NCBI GenBank assembly: GCA_049999725.1
Contig: JBNGIS010034002.1
Span: 1 to 30,999, forward strand
Direction: 5' to 3'
Source: Haplomitrium mnioides
Lineage: Eukaryota; Marchantiophyta; Haplomitriopsida; Calobryales
Length of the DNA: 30,999 nucleotides
This document shows positions 1 through 9,884 of this stretch, one piece after another. How positions within the stretch are numbered: position 1 is the stretch's first letter; each line of letters begins with the position of its first letter. Both the position numbers and the translations under genes were made by a program. Below the pieces are notes generated by a model, which worked only from the letters and a program-made list of their open reading frames with translations, was not told the origin of the DNA and did not search any database.

Positions 1-19
1 AAAAACAAAATTCGATTGC

Positions 20-90
20 CAAGTGAAACAGGAACTCAGTAGCGGTTCCTAGTTCAAAGTAGCGGCTGTTGGTTGAAAGGTTTGATACTT
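20..90 (+). repeat. AGTAGCGG repeat, copy 1 of 3
   Basis: The stretch contains AGTAGCGGTTCCTAGTTCAA followed directly by AGTAGCGGCTGTTGG. A closely similar stretch recurs in the same orientation near 3,194-3,240 and 6,483-6,531. The unit has an internal duplication of AGTAGCGG about 20 bases apart. No coding potential is seen. The family is not recognised; it may be part of a terminal or subterminal region of an interspersed element. Confidence 0.5.
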
Positions 91-179
91 TGTTGGTATA
101 GTCGCGCTAGGTGCGCGGGTACTCTACAAGTGGGCTAGGTGTGGCCACATGTGCCAAATCGATTGCAAGTTGTTAGAGG

Positions 180-1033
180 CTAGCGCGAATGAGTTTGCCG
201 GCCTCTATGAGATTGTCTACCCCCTCTATTGTTCCATGTGCACTGTGAAGTGCGTTTTGGTGTCGTCGATGTGCAGCGTTCGGTACGTCGATCCTTGTCA
301 TTGGGGGTTGGAGGTTGGCTGGTGGTCTGGCAGGTGGTGCTACCCTTGAATCTGGAGTGTCCCCTTCCTCTGCCTCTTGAGAGGTTTCTGTTTCTAGATC
401 GAGGGTACAGCCCATTCCCTATAAAGTGTGATTCAGGGCTCTGTGAGGGAGCGGCAGACCCTGGAGGTCTTTTCTTTGCATTTTCCATGACGAGTAATTG
501 ATGCTTTTCAACTAGTAGCATGTATATTATGAGTTCAGAGTATTGAGTGAATCGTATATTGCAATATTGTGATGCTAAAATGAGATTGCTCACAGGAAAA
601 GTTAATAGAGTTTTCTCTATCTGTTCTTCATCGGTCACTGGATGGCCACTAATTGCCAGTTGTGAGACAATGTAAATAGTTTGTTGTTGTAATTTATTGT
701 GGACATATAGTCCTGAACTTGGAGATTAATCGAATCGTGTCTTACTGCAAGGAGCACTATGCTTGTTAGATGGTCAAATCTGAGTTTTAGTTCTTCCCAC
801 AGCAAGTGAGGACTGTTATAGTTCAGGTATTGGAGTCTCAAAGGTTCCACAAGGTGGTGTCGTATCAAGATGACGGCTTTGGCTGCATCATAGAGGGTGA
901 TGTCATTGTCCGTGTTGATTGTTTCACGGATACCATTGGATGTCAAATATGTTTTTTCGTCTAGTGACCATGACAAGTAATTGGATCCATCCAATCTCAG
1001 TGCTTGGAATTTCAGAGATTCTACAGATGCCAT
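180..1033 (-). pseudogene. Ty1-copia Gag remnant (frameshifted)
   Basis: Gag is the capsid protein of LTR retrotransposons. Reading on the minus strand, 1,033 to 635 gives 132 residues that begin MASVESLKFQALRLDGSNYL and contain the plant copia Gag (UBN2/retrotran_gag) hallmarks: a GSNYLSW segment, an IRHHL segment and an LWEELKLRFDH segment. A frameshift near 636-650 separates this from a second ORF (638 to 180), which continues the family pattern with TDEEQIEKTLLTFPVSN and then a basic Arg/Gly/Ser-rich stretch (NRNLSRGRGRG). The normal CCHC zinc knuckle is not convincing after this, and a second frameshift is likely because a third frame also stays open to 415. No protease, integrase or reverse transcriptase is visible; pol would lie to the left, beyond position 1. 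The annotation as copia Gag is secure; the element is dead. Confidence 0.85.
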
Positions 1034-3019
1034 CTCCAGTTTGTGCTTTGTTTTGTTGAGAATACATGTGAATGAGAGAGATGAACCAGATTGTCTGGTG
1101 AGTGCAGTTGATGGGTCAGGGTTGCGATTGTCTGTACTTGGTACAAATAGGTGATCAATCCAAGTTTCAGCCCATCACTGACCCATATACCTGTTTATAT
1201 TTTCTGCTTTAAGCAGAAAAATCAAAAATTGAAATGAAAAACAAGAAAGAATTGACTAAATGCAAGCCAATCGGTATATACTACCAAGAAATGAAATAAG
1301 AAATTGACGTTGCTAATGATAAAAGAAACTATCTTGTATAAGTATGTCTCTACTACTTCTGATATGCTTGTAGCGTGTTCTCTTAGAGTTGTCCTTGTGT
1401 GAGCCTAGTCCCCGATCGTTGTGGTGCCTCTTTGCAATATTGATTCTGTGAACAAAGAAAGAGTAACAGTTGCAAGTATGGCCAGATAGAGGTTTAGCTT
1501 GTGGAGGTGACATGGGTCAGTGTTTCTTGTTAGTATGAGTCGCATGTATTCTATGTCAGAAGTAGTTCAAAATCAAAGAGCATTGTCCCTTGGGAGGGAT
1601 AGATTTGTTCTGAGAAAAGAGAAAGAATCAATCAAAGATAATCAAGAGATGGGGTGAGAAGATTGAACCGCGAAGTTTTGTAACATAAAGTGAGAGATCC
1701 TTAAATGGCAAGATGCAGTGTTGCCCTTTCATTGAATGTCGATATAGCTCTGTGTAGTCGCATATGTGAAGGTATCTTTCACCGAAAGTATCTCTAGCTG
1801 AGTTTTTGTTGCTGCATAGACGAGTGAGTTGAACTTGTGCACAATGTGTAGTATGTGCCTTGTCTCTCCCTTGCTTAGATAGTGCTCTTATCGTGAGGGA
1901 CAGTAGAGAACCAAGACAGTAGCAAGGCAATACCAGAAACTGAGAAGGGAAGAACAATGAGAAAGTGGTAAGCTTGGATGCTTATCCTTCATGTTAGAAA
2001 TGAACAAAGGAAGGTACGATGAAAGAGTTTAGTATAGGGGTTTGTATACTTTGGTGTCGAAGAAGAATGGGTGTACACACTAGTGTGGTGTCTTGTGCTC
2101 GATAGTTCCTAACAAAGAAAATGGAGAAGATAAGAGTCTCACGAAGAACCACGGATTGAAATAGTGAAGAGAGATCGCAATGGAAAAAGAACAAAACAAG
2201 AGAATATGACTTGATAGACGTCGTTGTCAAAGAGAAGAAGGGGTAGACAGCTTCAGCCTGTTCTAGGCAAGGAACAAAGAAAGACAAACAAGGAGGATAC
2301 AATGCAAGCCGGCCTCAAACAAGCGTAGGATGTTGTGGTGCTTTGTTGGAGTCGACGAGTAAAGAAGGCAGTAAACCAATGTTGCGCAGATTTCATCGAG
2401 TAGAGGGAGACAAAAGAAAGGAAAGGTCACCCGTGAGTTCGCAGTAGGGAGCAATGTCGTCGAGTACAGAGCAAAAGGGTATCCAGGCGGGTACCACAAA
2501 GTGTCACCAAACAAAAGAGCCAGTATCCACCAAGCAAAAGAAAAAGGTAAAAGGTTCACCGAACAAGGAACACAAGGTTGTTGAGTAGATGAGTCGAGCA
2601 TCGTCAAGCACAAGAGCAAGAAATTTCCAGGCAAAGTAAGGATTTGTTAAGCAAAGAAGCAAGAAATTGCCAAGCAAAGCGTTGAGCTGTGGCGGGGTCG
2701 AAAATGACCAGACGTTTGAGCAATGAGCTAGGGTCGCGAAGGTGAGCGCGCCCTAGTTTGTATGGGAGGTGTTTCAAAAGGAAAGAAAATAAATGAATGA
2801 ATGGGGAGCAAATGGTGAGAGGAAAAAAGAAAATATAGGCAATGCTCGAGAGGTGTGCGTTAGAAAAATAAGTAAGGAAAAAAAATGTCGCTGCACAGAA
2901 GTGGGGAAAAATTTCAGTGTCGAGAGAAAGAGAATATGAGTGCACAAAAATAACAAGTGTACAGGGGCTGCCTCAGATGTTGGTGCAGATGGAGCGCATG
3001 AGGAAAATTTTTCTGTGGA
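1034..3019. other. gene-less stretch upstream of the Gag remnant
   Basis: No ORF here resembles a known protein in any frame. The many minus-strand ORFs between 1,628 and 2,956 are Phe/Ser/Leu-rich, the composition expected from translating purine-rich DNA on the opposite strand, so I treat them as chance. If the Gag remnant and the candidate leader near 3,025 belong to one element, this would be an unusually long leader or a later insertion. A 9-base inverted repeat (ATGGGTCAG and CTGACCCAT) lies at about 1,112-1,190. GC content is higher here (many GAGTAGA, GTCGAG and GCAAAG strings) than in the following 3 kb. Confidence 0.4.
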
Positions 3020-3160
3020 GTCTGTCGTGTTGATAACGTGTTATTGCATGAGCACCGCACACATACACATGGGAGTCTCCAAGACGAATGAGTAGAATAG
3101 ATCGTGGATGACTACCAACATAGGGAATATATATGGCCCTATAGCGTTTTTGAGTTAAAA
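3020..3160 (-). promoter_or_regulatory. possible copia leader and LTR-end region
   Basis: The minus strand reads ATAACACGTTATCAACACGA at 3,025-3,044. To my knowledge this matches a leader motif (ATAACACGTTATCAGCACGA) common just after the 5' LTR of plant copia elements whose Gag resembles the one at 180-1,033. Upstream on the minus strand a TATATATT block lies at about 3,128-3,136, where an LTR promoter could sit. The 2-kb distance to Gag is longer than usual. Neither LTR border (TG...CA) nor a matching second LTR could be found, so this is a candidate only. Confidence 0.35.
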
Positions 3161-3189
3161 AATCACAAATTTTCCCCAAAAACAAAGGT

Positions 3190-3242
3190 TCCTATTTTGA
3201 GTAGTCTGTTCCTGGTTAAAAGTAGCGGATGTTATTGGTGTG
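3190..3242 (+). repeat. AGTAGCGG repeat, copy 2 of 3
   Basis: TATTTTGAGTAGTCTGTTCC followed by TGGTTAAAAGTAGCGGATGTT matches the copies at 20-90 and 6,483-6,531. Copies 2 and 3 share the preceding TATTTTGAGTAG and lie 3.29 kb apart in the same orientation. They could be direct repeats bounding the gene-less stretch between them, or independent insertions. Confidence 0.5.
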
Positions 3243-5454
3243 TGCCCAAAATCATTTGGTGTAAGGCCGTGGTTGCTTGGTGTGTATGGAGAAGAGTGTA
3301 GGTCTTTTCTTGCTTGGTGGGTGTTGAGAGTAGTGTAGAAATACAAAGTGAAGTTCATGATTGTTAAGATCTGAACTAGATAACAAAGGTTTCGAGTCCG
3401 TCTCATTAAAAATCCCTATAATTCTTTGTCCACATTTCCTCTGAAATAACATTGTTTGGGTGCTAAGAAAGGAGGGAGGGGCGCGACACTCGCACCCATC
3501 AAACTTTCCAAATTTACCACCAGGATCAAAGCCCAAATTTCAAAGTGACCATCATTGAAATATGTCCAAAATGTTGTACTCTAAATGCAAAGAGTAGCAA
3601 ATAGTAGTTGCAAATGCGGGATTCTCTATACAATCTTTTTTTAGCTCCACAACCTTTTCATACTCCTCTTTGTTGCCAAATCCAGCCCACCAAAAGCAAA
3701 ACAGCTTTTATTTATTCTCATCTCCTCCTCTTTCCAAAGCACTAGGTATTCAAGCCCAATGTCTACATAAGCTTTTGGGTTTCCCACCCGCCTATACGTG
3801 TATGGGGTGTGAAGTTAGGTCTTTGAGAGCCTATGCAGGCATATGCTCTTGAAAAGTGCTTTGCATAAAAAATTTGCTAGAAATCTATGTTGTTGCCTTG
3901 ACTTGTAGTTGTTGTGCTAATGCAAGTGCTCACAATATAACAAACCAGTTTTCTTGCTTGTTTGATGGATTTTTTGATGAAAAAATCCAAGAGAAAGAGT
4001 GACTCTTTGGAAGACTTTGCGCAAGAGGTTTGAACTCAGGTCTCAAGAGCCTATATATGCATACGCTCTTTAAATTCTTGTGTGTAAGAATTCTATAGGA
4101 AATCTACAATGATGCATGGATTTCTCTTAGTTGTTTTGTTGTCTACAATGCTACATGGATTTTTCTTCATTGTTTTGTTGCATTTGTTCATGATGTATAT
4201 ATGTGAACAACAATTAAATTCTTCTGGTTTCTTCTATGGATTTTTTGATGAGAAAGTCCAAGAGAGTATTTCCAAAGAAGACAATCAACAATTCTACTCA
4301 AGAGTTTGTTGGAGGGCATTAATGACGAGTTGTCTAGACATGTGGGCTTAGATCCTCACCATTCACTTGAATGAACAGACCATGAAAAGAAATAATAGCT
4401 CTCTCAACATAATTATCGTTCATTGCTTGATAATTTAAACCTTAAGTTTTATGGGTTTTTTTTTTCATGTGGTAGATTGTATAGAAATGTCTAAATGGAT
4501 CAATAGATATTGAATGGTAGGCCTATTAGTTCTTTGATGCATTCTTGCAAACCTCTAGATATACAATTGCAAAAGCTATCAATGTCACTCATGGGCCTTG
4601 TCCATCAAAACCAAACTTGATAAGTTTTGTTAAGAAATTGAAAATTTGTGGTATTATGCCTTCAAAGATATTTATAAGTAGCTACAAAGGACAGTCACTT
4701 TGATTTCTGAAAAGCATCTAATAAGATCTCTGAAGAAGCTACAAATCACGTTGCTTTGATTTCTAAGAAGCATCCATTGAGATCTTTGTTGAGAATTTAA
4801 AGCACAATAGGCTATGTTAAGTTTTGAGGTCGTTGCAATGTCTCCTCTACAAACTCTACCATTGATGGAATCTATTTTTAAATACGACATTTGCAACCGT
4901 CTATTTTGGGAAATGACTTTGCTATTAAAATTTTGCCTCTCTAAATTTTTTTGACCATGTCTCCTATGAAAACTATCTCAAAGAAACCCAAAATAACTTT
5001 TCTTAGATCTCTCTAGAGACTCTCTACGATGTAGTTCAAATAAGTTCCTCTATATGTTGTTTCCTTTCCAAACATTCTATTGCAGAACTCTGCCTACCAA
5101 ATTCACGTTCTCTTAGTATAAAACTCTTCTTTGCAACTATCTCTCTCCTCTTTGAAATATTCTTGTACCATCTCAACAAATTTAAGTATTGTTTAATATC
5201 TTATCTTCTAGAAAACCTTGCTACATTTTCTACTTTGAATTCTCTCAATCCCTCCTAAAAGACTGCAATAGGTGGCTTCATATCAAGTCTTAGTAGAAGG
5301 TACTAAAATCAACCACCACTTTATCAATAGATTGCACTAGTTGGTGAAAACTTGTATATTCTCTACATCAAGTGTTTGTTGTAGCTTCAAAATAGCACTG
5401 TTTGTACTATTCAAAATCAAAAACATTACTATATTCATTCATGCTTGCACAATG

Positions 5455-5675
5455 CTTAGAAGCCTTTACGTGCATAGATTGTTGAAGCCTATGCGGCCAT
5501 AGACTATGAACCAAAAACCTAAAGCTTATGTGTGTGTAGACTTTTGAAGCCTATGTGGGGATAGACTCCAAAGTAGCACTTGAAACCACATATGTGCATG
5601 GATTGATGAAGCAAATGCATGCAAGGACTTTGAACTAAAACCCTAAAGTATATGCATACAAGGGCTTTGGGAAAA
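5455..5675 (+). repeat. degenerate palindromic repeats, orphan cluster 1
   Basis: About eight imperfect copies of a CYATGYRNGCATRGACT motif follow one another at intervals of roughly 25-35 bases. They are linked by spacers such as TGAAGC, GAACTAAAACC and AAAGTAGCAC. Examples are GCCTATGCGGCCATAGACT near 5,487 and GCAAATGCATGCAAGGACT near 5,612. The palindromic centre is mostly degenerate (CpG replaced by TpG or CpA). No associated gene. Confidence 0.6.
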
Positions 5676-5934
5676 AAGTTTATTTACTTTGTAGGTATTG
5701 ATTTATAGTGACAACATATCTATATATGTATATTATACATTGTCCAATTTTTATGAATATTTATGTTTGAGTGACTCTTTTTTTGTTGAGATTGAATTCT
5801 ATGTATGTATAAACTCTTCAAAGAAAAAATCAAAATCTTTTAAAATCAAAAAATGTTTCCTAGTTTTTATTTTGTTTGTCAAACTATTCAACATCAAAAA
5901 CATCACTACATTTACTCATACTAACTCGATGTTT

Positions 5935-6150
5935 GGAAGCTCATTCACATATGAACTACTGAAGCTTGTGCATGCATAGACTTCAAAGTGGAACTCAAAA
6001 TCTCATATGTACATGGCAAGATGAACCTTGTCTTCGAATGGACTCTCAAGTGGAATTCAAAACCCTATGTGTGTATGGACTAATGAAGCTAATGAATGCA
6101 TAGACTCTAAATCAAACTTTAAAGCCTATATGTGCATTGGCTCTATCAAG
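5935..6150 (+). repeat. degenerate palindromic repeats, orphan cluster 2
   Basis: This is a second run of the motif with the same spacers as cluster 1 (GAAGCTTGTGCATGCATAGACT, then CTCATATGTACATGGCAAGATGAA, split here by spacer). The pair forms a dimer of roughly 60 bases repeated two to three times. It lies 260 bases after cluster 1, across an unrelated AT-rich segment. Confidence 0.55.
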
Positions 6151-6482
6151 AATTTCCTATTTACTTTTGAGGTTATTTAAAAAAAATTGCTTGAATTTTC
6201 CAGCATTGGAATATTTTTCATCTATATTACAAGCTTATATTGAAAAAAATAAAAACCACATTTGGTCTTTTGATTGAATTTGATGTTTTCAATATTTTCA
6301 CAAACAACTAAGAATTTTGTTAAAATTTACACAAAACTATAAAATTTTTATCAAATGAACAGCAGGAAACCGCCAAAAATTAAGCGAAAAAACTTTCAAA
6401 TTTTTTTCTAAGAAAAATTCTCTCGTTTTTCCCTTGTTTTAAGCTATACATCCTAAACTTTTTACATTAAAAAAATATTTCA

Positions 6483-6531
6483 TATTTTGAGTAGTTTGTT
6501 CATGGTTTATAATAGCGGTTGTTGGGTATCT
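6483..6531 (+). repeat. AGTAGCGG repeat, copy 3 of 3
   Basis: TATTTTGAGTAGTTTGTTCA followed by TGGTTTATAATAGCGGTTGTTGG matches the copies at 20-90 and 3,190-3,242. The 350 bases between this and the next gene start are AT-rich with nothing recognisable. Confidence 0.5.
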
Positions 6532-7296
6532 AAACAAAGCTGTCAATTGAAAAAGCTCCACAAAATGATAAAATAATGAAAATATTTTAGAGAAAAAAAG
6601 ATACATATCCTTTAGCTTTTCTTTTCATCATGCAAAATAATGTAGCAAAGGCTACACAAATGAATTTTTTTGGTGAGAAACCCACTTTTAAATTTTCATG
6701 TATGAAAGATCCTATGATAGAAAGTTTCTTGCCATTGTTGAAAGCGCATTTGTCAAATTGCTTTTGTTTCTTGTAAGCAATTTTGTAATTACTTTTCATT
6801 TGGCTTCAGTTTTTCTAAGTTTCACATTAGAATTTGTTGCACTTTTCTAGCTCTCTATTTCTTCACTTCTTGATACTCGTGAATATGGCAATAGAGGCGC
6901 TAGTGGCTAAAGCTCGTCAAGCTAAACCATATTGGTACATGGATGTGATAAAGCTAGTTCAGCCAATAGGATTAGCCTATAAATGGCTAATTTTTTGTGA
7001 AATGATGAAAGACCCAAAAAACCACTTACATCTTTTTCATGATCAAGTTGAGAAATTCAACATAGGAAGACTTGCACAACTGACAATGGTGTGCAATGAC
7101 ACAAAGCTTCTATTAAGCCTCTTGTGACCAGTGAGAACTACATTGAATCTTACAAAGCCCTCTTTAAAAAAGTTTTCAATTGAAGAAATAATGAGCAATG
7201 ACACCTTCAACAAGGATTTGATCGAGGCATACACGAGTGGAGGGGTAAGGACATTTTTCTTTTAGTTTGATTTTCTAAACGCAAAATGAGCTAGTT

Positions 7297-7447
7297 GGGA
7301 GTCTATGTATGCATGGACTCTAGAGCCTATGTGAGGTTGGACTCTACAATCTAATTGCACATGGACTCCCTTGTCTTTGCTGACAAAGATTGTAGAGTCT
7401 ACACATGCAAGGACTTTGTTGTCCAAGATTTTGTACGCACCTTGATA
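7297..7447 (+). repeat. palindromic array in intron 1 of copy 1
   Basis: About six degenerate units of the 24-base family are seen, for example GAGTCTATGTATGCATGGACT at the start and GAGTCTACACATGCAAGGACT near 7,397, each with spacers of four to eight bases. The array fills most of the 248-base intron. It is more degenerate than the arrays of copies 2 and 3, in line with the greater age of this copy. Confidence 0.7.
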
Positions 7448-8589
7448 CACTTGTTCACTTTGATTTTTCTAGGAGTTTAAATTTTTTTGCAGTTTATAGA
7501 GTGTCTTGCTAACTTTGTCAATGGGTATCTTGATGTAGAATATGTTGCAAGAGACTTGAGTAAGTTGATGCTCTCTCTCTCTCAAAGTCTTAAGGATTAA
7601 GGCAGAATTTTCCATTACCCAATGCATTCTGCACCCAAGTGTAACTACCTTTTTTGTTGAAGCGACAGGTGGACCTTCAACAGCCAAAAAGACAAAAACA
7701 TTGGAGCCAATAGAAGGATTATTCACAAAAAAAAAAAAGCCAAGTGAGTCAAAGAAAAAGTTTAATCAATGATCCCTTTACGCATCAAGCCTCCTCCTCT
7801 ACCTCTTTCTCTCCCAAGTGTTGTAGAAACCATTTCCTTTTCTTCAACATCTAGTGGTTTGAAAGAGGAGTGGGAGCTTGAGTCTATACCACATGCAACT
7901 ACTTTAAGAACAAAGTTGGTTGGAGACAAAGGAATGAGAACAAAATCAAGAGAGATGGCAGATTGATCCTTAAGCCGTTTCTAAGAAAGATAGAAATAAG
8001 ATTCATGATGTTGCAATTCAGCACTGCAGGGTGCAGAATAAGACAACAATAACTCATCTCAAATACTTGAATCTGCCAAAGGCAAAGATGGAGAGTTGGA
8101 AGCCATTCTAGATTAAATATTGAATCAAGATTTTGTTGAGATACTAGTATAGTGCATGTTGATAAACAAGTATGTGCTTTCTTTTTCATAGTGGTGGTGG
8201 ATCAAAAATGTTGTCTCAAGGATAAGTCAGAGTTTGACTCAAAGAACCTTGATAAGTACAGATACGAGATTGTTGAGGGCAATCACAATGTTGTTGCAAG
8301 GCAACTCTTGATAACAAAATGCATAGCAGAGAATCCTATGCTCTCATTCTACAATTTCTATGTGTATGTGGGACACCAATAGAAACCCATATTTTTACAG
8401 TCAACGATAATTACAACAAGATGTATTGGCTGGAGATGACCTTCAATTTAAAAGGTCAAATAAAAACACAAACATTTTGTGGAGAGTTTGTAGATTAAGT
8501 CAATGTTCACTCTTGAAAAAAGCGTAGCTTCTAAAGTTACTTCTCAAGACAACTGATTTCAGCTGGTCTTTTACAGTTGTGAGTTGTGG

Positions 8590-9262
8590 ACGTTGCAATA
8601 AGGCCTATTTGCAATATGAGAGAAGAACCAAGTGCAAGGCAAGAAGCAAAAGGCCAAGGCTCTTTACGCATAAAGGACATGAAGTGGACGCTTTGGAGAT
8701 CCTTTCAAGGTCTTTCAAACAAAATAAAAATTTAAATTTTGAAGAAGGTTAATGTTGGAGAGCTTTTAGTTGACGAAATGTCTCAAGAGGTTAAGAGACA
8801 TAAGGTTTTGGCTATAATAGTTCATTTTCTTCAGATGTTTGCTTTGAGATCTTGGAGGAGGCAGGAATAAAAATTCCCATCTATACAAAGGAGTCAAAGA
8901 TGTCATCCTTCTATTCAAAATTAGATGTTGCAACATGCCATATTTGTAATGTGAAAGAAGAACCAAGTGAAGGGCTAGAAGCCAAAAGACAAGGGTTCTT
9001 TACATATAGAAGACATGAAGAAAACGCCTTAGAGATCCCTTCAAGACCTTTCAAACAAAACAAAAATTTTAGTTTTAAAGAAGGTTGAGGTTGGAGAGCT
9101 TTCAATCGACAAATATCTCGGGAGTTAGAGAGACATAAAGTTCTTGCTATAATGGTTAAGTCATTTTGTTCTAAGGTCTATTGAAGGGCTACAAATAGAA
9201 TTTCCTATCCACATCAAGGAGTCAAGGTGTCCTCCTTCTATTCAAGCTTTGAAAAACTTTTG
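8590..9262 (+). repeat. 335-base tandem duplication inside exon 2 of copy 1
   Basis: The segment from GTTGCAATAAGGCC (8,592) to about 8,926 is followed by a second copy starting GTTGCAACATGCC (8,927). Both run through GAAGAACCAAGTG, a segment ending ACATGAAG, AACAAAAATTT, GTTGGAGAGCTTT and CATCCTTCTATTCA or CCTCCTTCTATTCA. Copies 2 and 3 of the gene have this exon segment once, so the duplication is private to copy 1. The two halves have diverged clearly, so it is not recent. Confidence 0.8.
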
Positions 9263-9351
9263 GTAAGTTGTTTATTTTGTTTGAAACAATTTTGTTTTTG
9301 TTTTTATTCATTATGCATTTCTTTTTGTTATTTTTGTATAATTTGTTGGTG

Positions 9352-9577
9352 TTTGGACTTGCGAGTCCATGGACGCGTAGACTCGCAAGTTTGTGCAAGC
9401 TTAGACTCGCGAGTCTATGCGCGCAAGGATTTGCAAGTCCATACGCCCAAGGACTCGCAAGTTTTCTATGCTTGGGCTAATGAGTCCATGCATGTGTGGA
9501 TTAGCTGGTTGTATAGGCACGATGACTTGCAAGTTCAAACTCGCAAGAATTGGTGAGCTCATACACGCATAAGCTTT
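9352..9577 (+). repeat. palindromic array in intron 2 of copy 1
   Basis: Around nine 24-base units are seen, such as CGAGTCCATGGACGCGTAGACT and CGAGTCTATGCGCGCAAGGAT, with the linker usually CGCAAG or CGCGAG. Because the unit is a multiple of three, the array stays open in a forward frame and encodes an 8-residue repeat, but it lies between a GTAAGT donor (9,263) and an AG acceptor (9,655) and is not expected to be translated. Confidence 0.8.
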
Positions 9578-9884
9578 TCAAACTTTTGTATGTTTTACAC
9601 TCTATTTCATGCTTCATAATGTTTTTAATTCCAATGTGTTTTTGTTTCCTCAAAGTGACAAAATTGTCAAACGAGCAAAAAAGTTGTCATTAACTACACA
9701 ACTGAGAAGCAAAACCAAGCTCCAACCTTGGTCTTTTATCCTCAACCTTTTTTGCTAAACTACCAAAAAACAAGAGAGTGAAACTCAAGCAGCAAGGTGG
9801 AAGTAATAGCCTTAGCTTGGAGTGAGATGTGGAAGGAGATGAGGGTGACTGGCCATCGTATATGGATGGACTCAAGAAAGAAGC

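Larger units (their letters stand above)
3243..6482. other. AT-rich gene-less region with scattered palindromes
   Basis: No protein-coding gene is supported; the ORFs present are short, low-complexity and unlike any family I know. What does recur is a CCTATGNNNGCATAGACT-like palindrome, at about 3,809-3,833, 4,038-4,066, 5,455-5,675 and 5,935-6,150. It is the same kind of motif found in the introns and flanks of the elements to the right. The stretch also holds a short near-duplicate: GATTTTTTGATGAAAAAATC at 3,966 and a similar GGATTTTTTGATGAGAAAGTC at 4,238, each followed by CCAAGAGA. The region may be a rotted relative or flank of the same element family. Confidence 0.45.
6885..9884 (+). 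pseudogene. ParB-domain DNA methyltransferase gene, copy 1 (3' truncated)
   Basis: This is the most diverged of three copies of the plus-strand gene. Exon 1 (ATG at 6,885 to about 7,244) encodes MAIEALVAKARQAKPYWYMD and a DPKNHLHLF segment, aligning with copy 2 DPDQHLYLF. A stop lies at 7,125. Intron 1 is 7,245-7,492 (GTAAGG...TTGCAG) and intron 2 is 9,263-9,655 (GTAAGT...CAAAG); both contain the palindromic array. Exon 2 (7,493-9,262) carries the ParB/sulfiredoxin-like core: FFIVVVD near 8,178, then YEIVEGNHNVVARQL with the GNH motif at 8,278, then FYVYVG. This is the only copy in which the residues before GNH are not interrupted. Exon 3 (9,656-9,884) aligns with copy 2 up to the segment YMDGLKK and then stops abruptly, fused to the 3' flank of the neighbouring unit. 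The catalytic methyltransferase part is therefore absent. Exon 2 also contains a 335-base tandem duplication. Many stops: a dead copy. Confidence 0.7.

Noticed and set aside
1108-1192. ATGGGTCAG/CTGACCCAT inverted repeat as terminal inverted repeat of a small transposon
   Set aside because: The arms are only 9 bases, about 70 bases apart, with no target-site duplication recognised.
1628-2956. Series of minus-strand ORFs with hydrophobic, Ser/Phe/Leu-rich translation, as possible membrane proteins
   Set aside because: The plus strand is purine-rich here, which automatically yields such translations; no start context, family similarity or conservation supports them.
5698-5979. 93-residue plus-strand ORF
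   Set aside because: Tyr/Phe/Ile/Lys-rich translation of AT-rich DNA; it ends in a palindrome cluster and has no recognisable domain.
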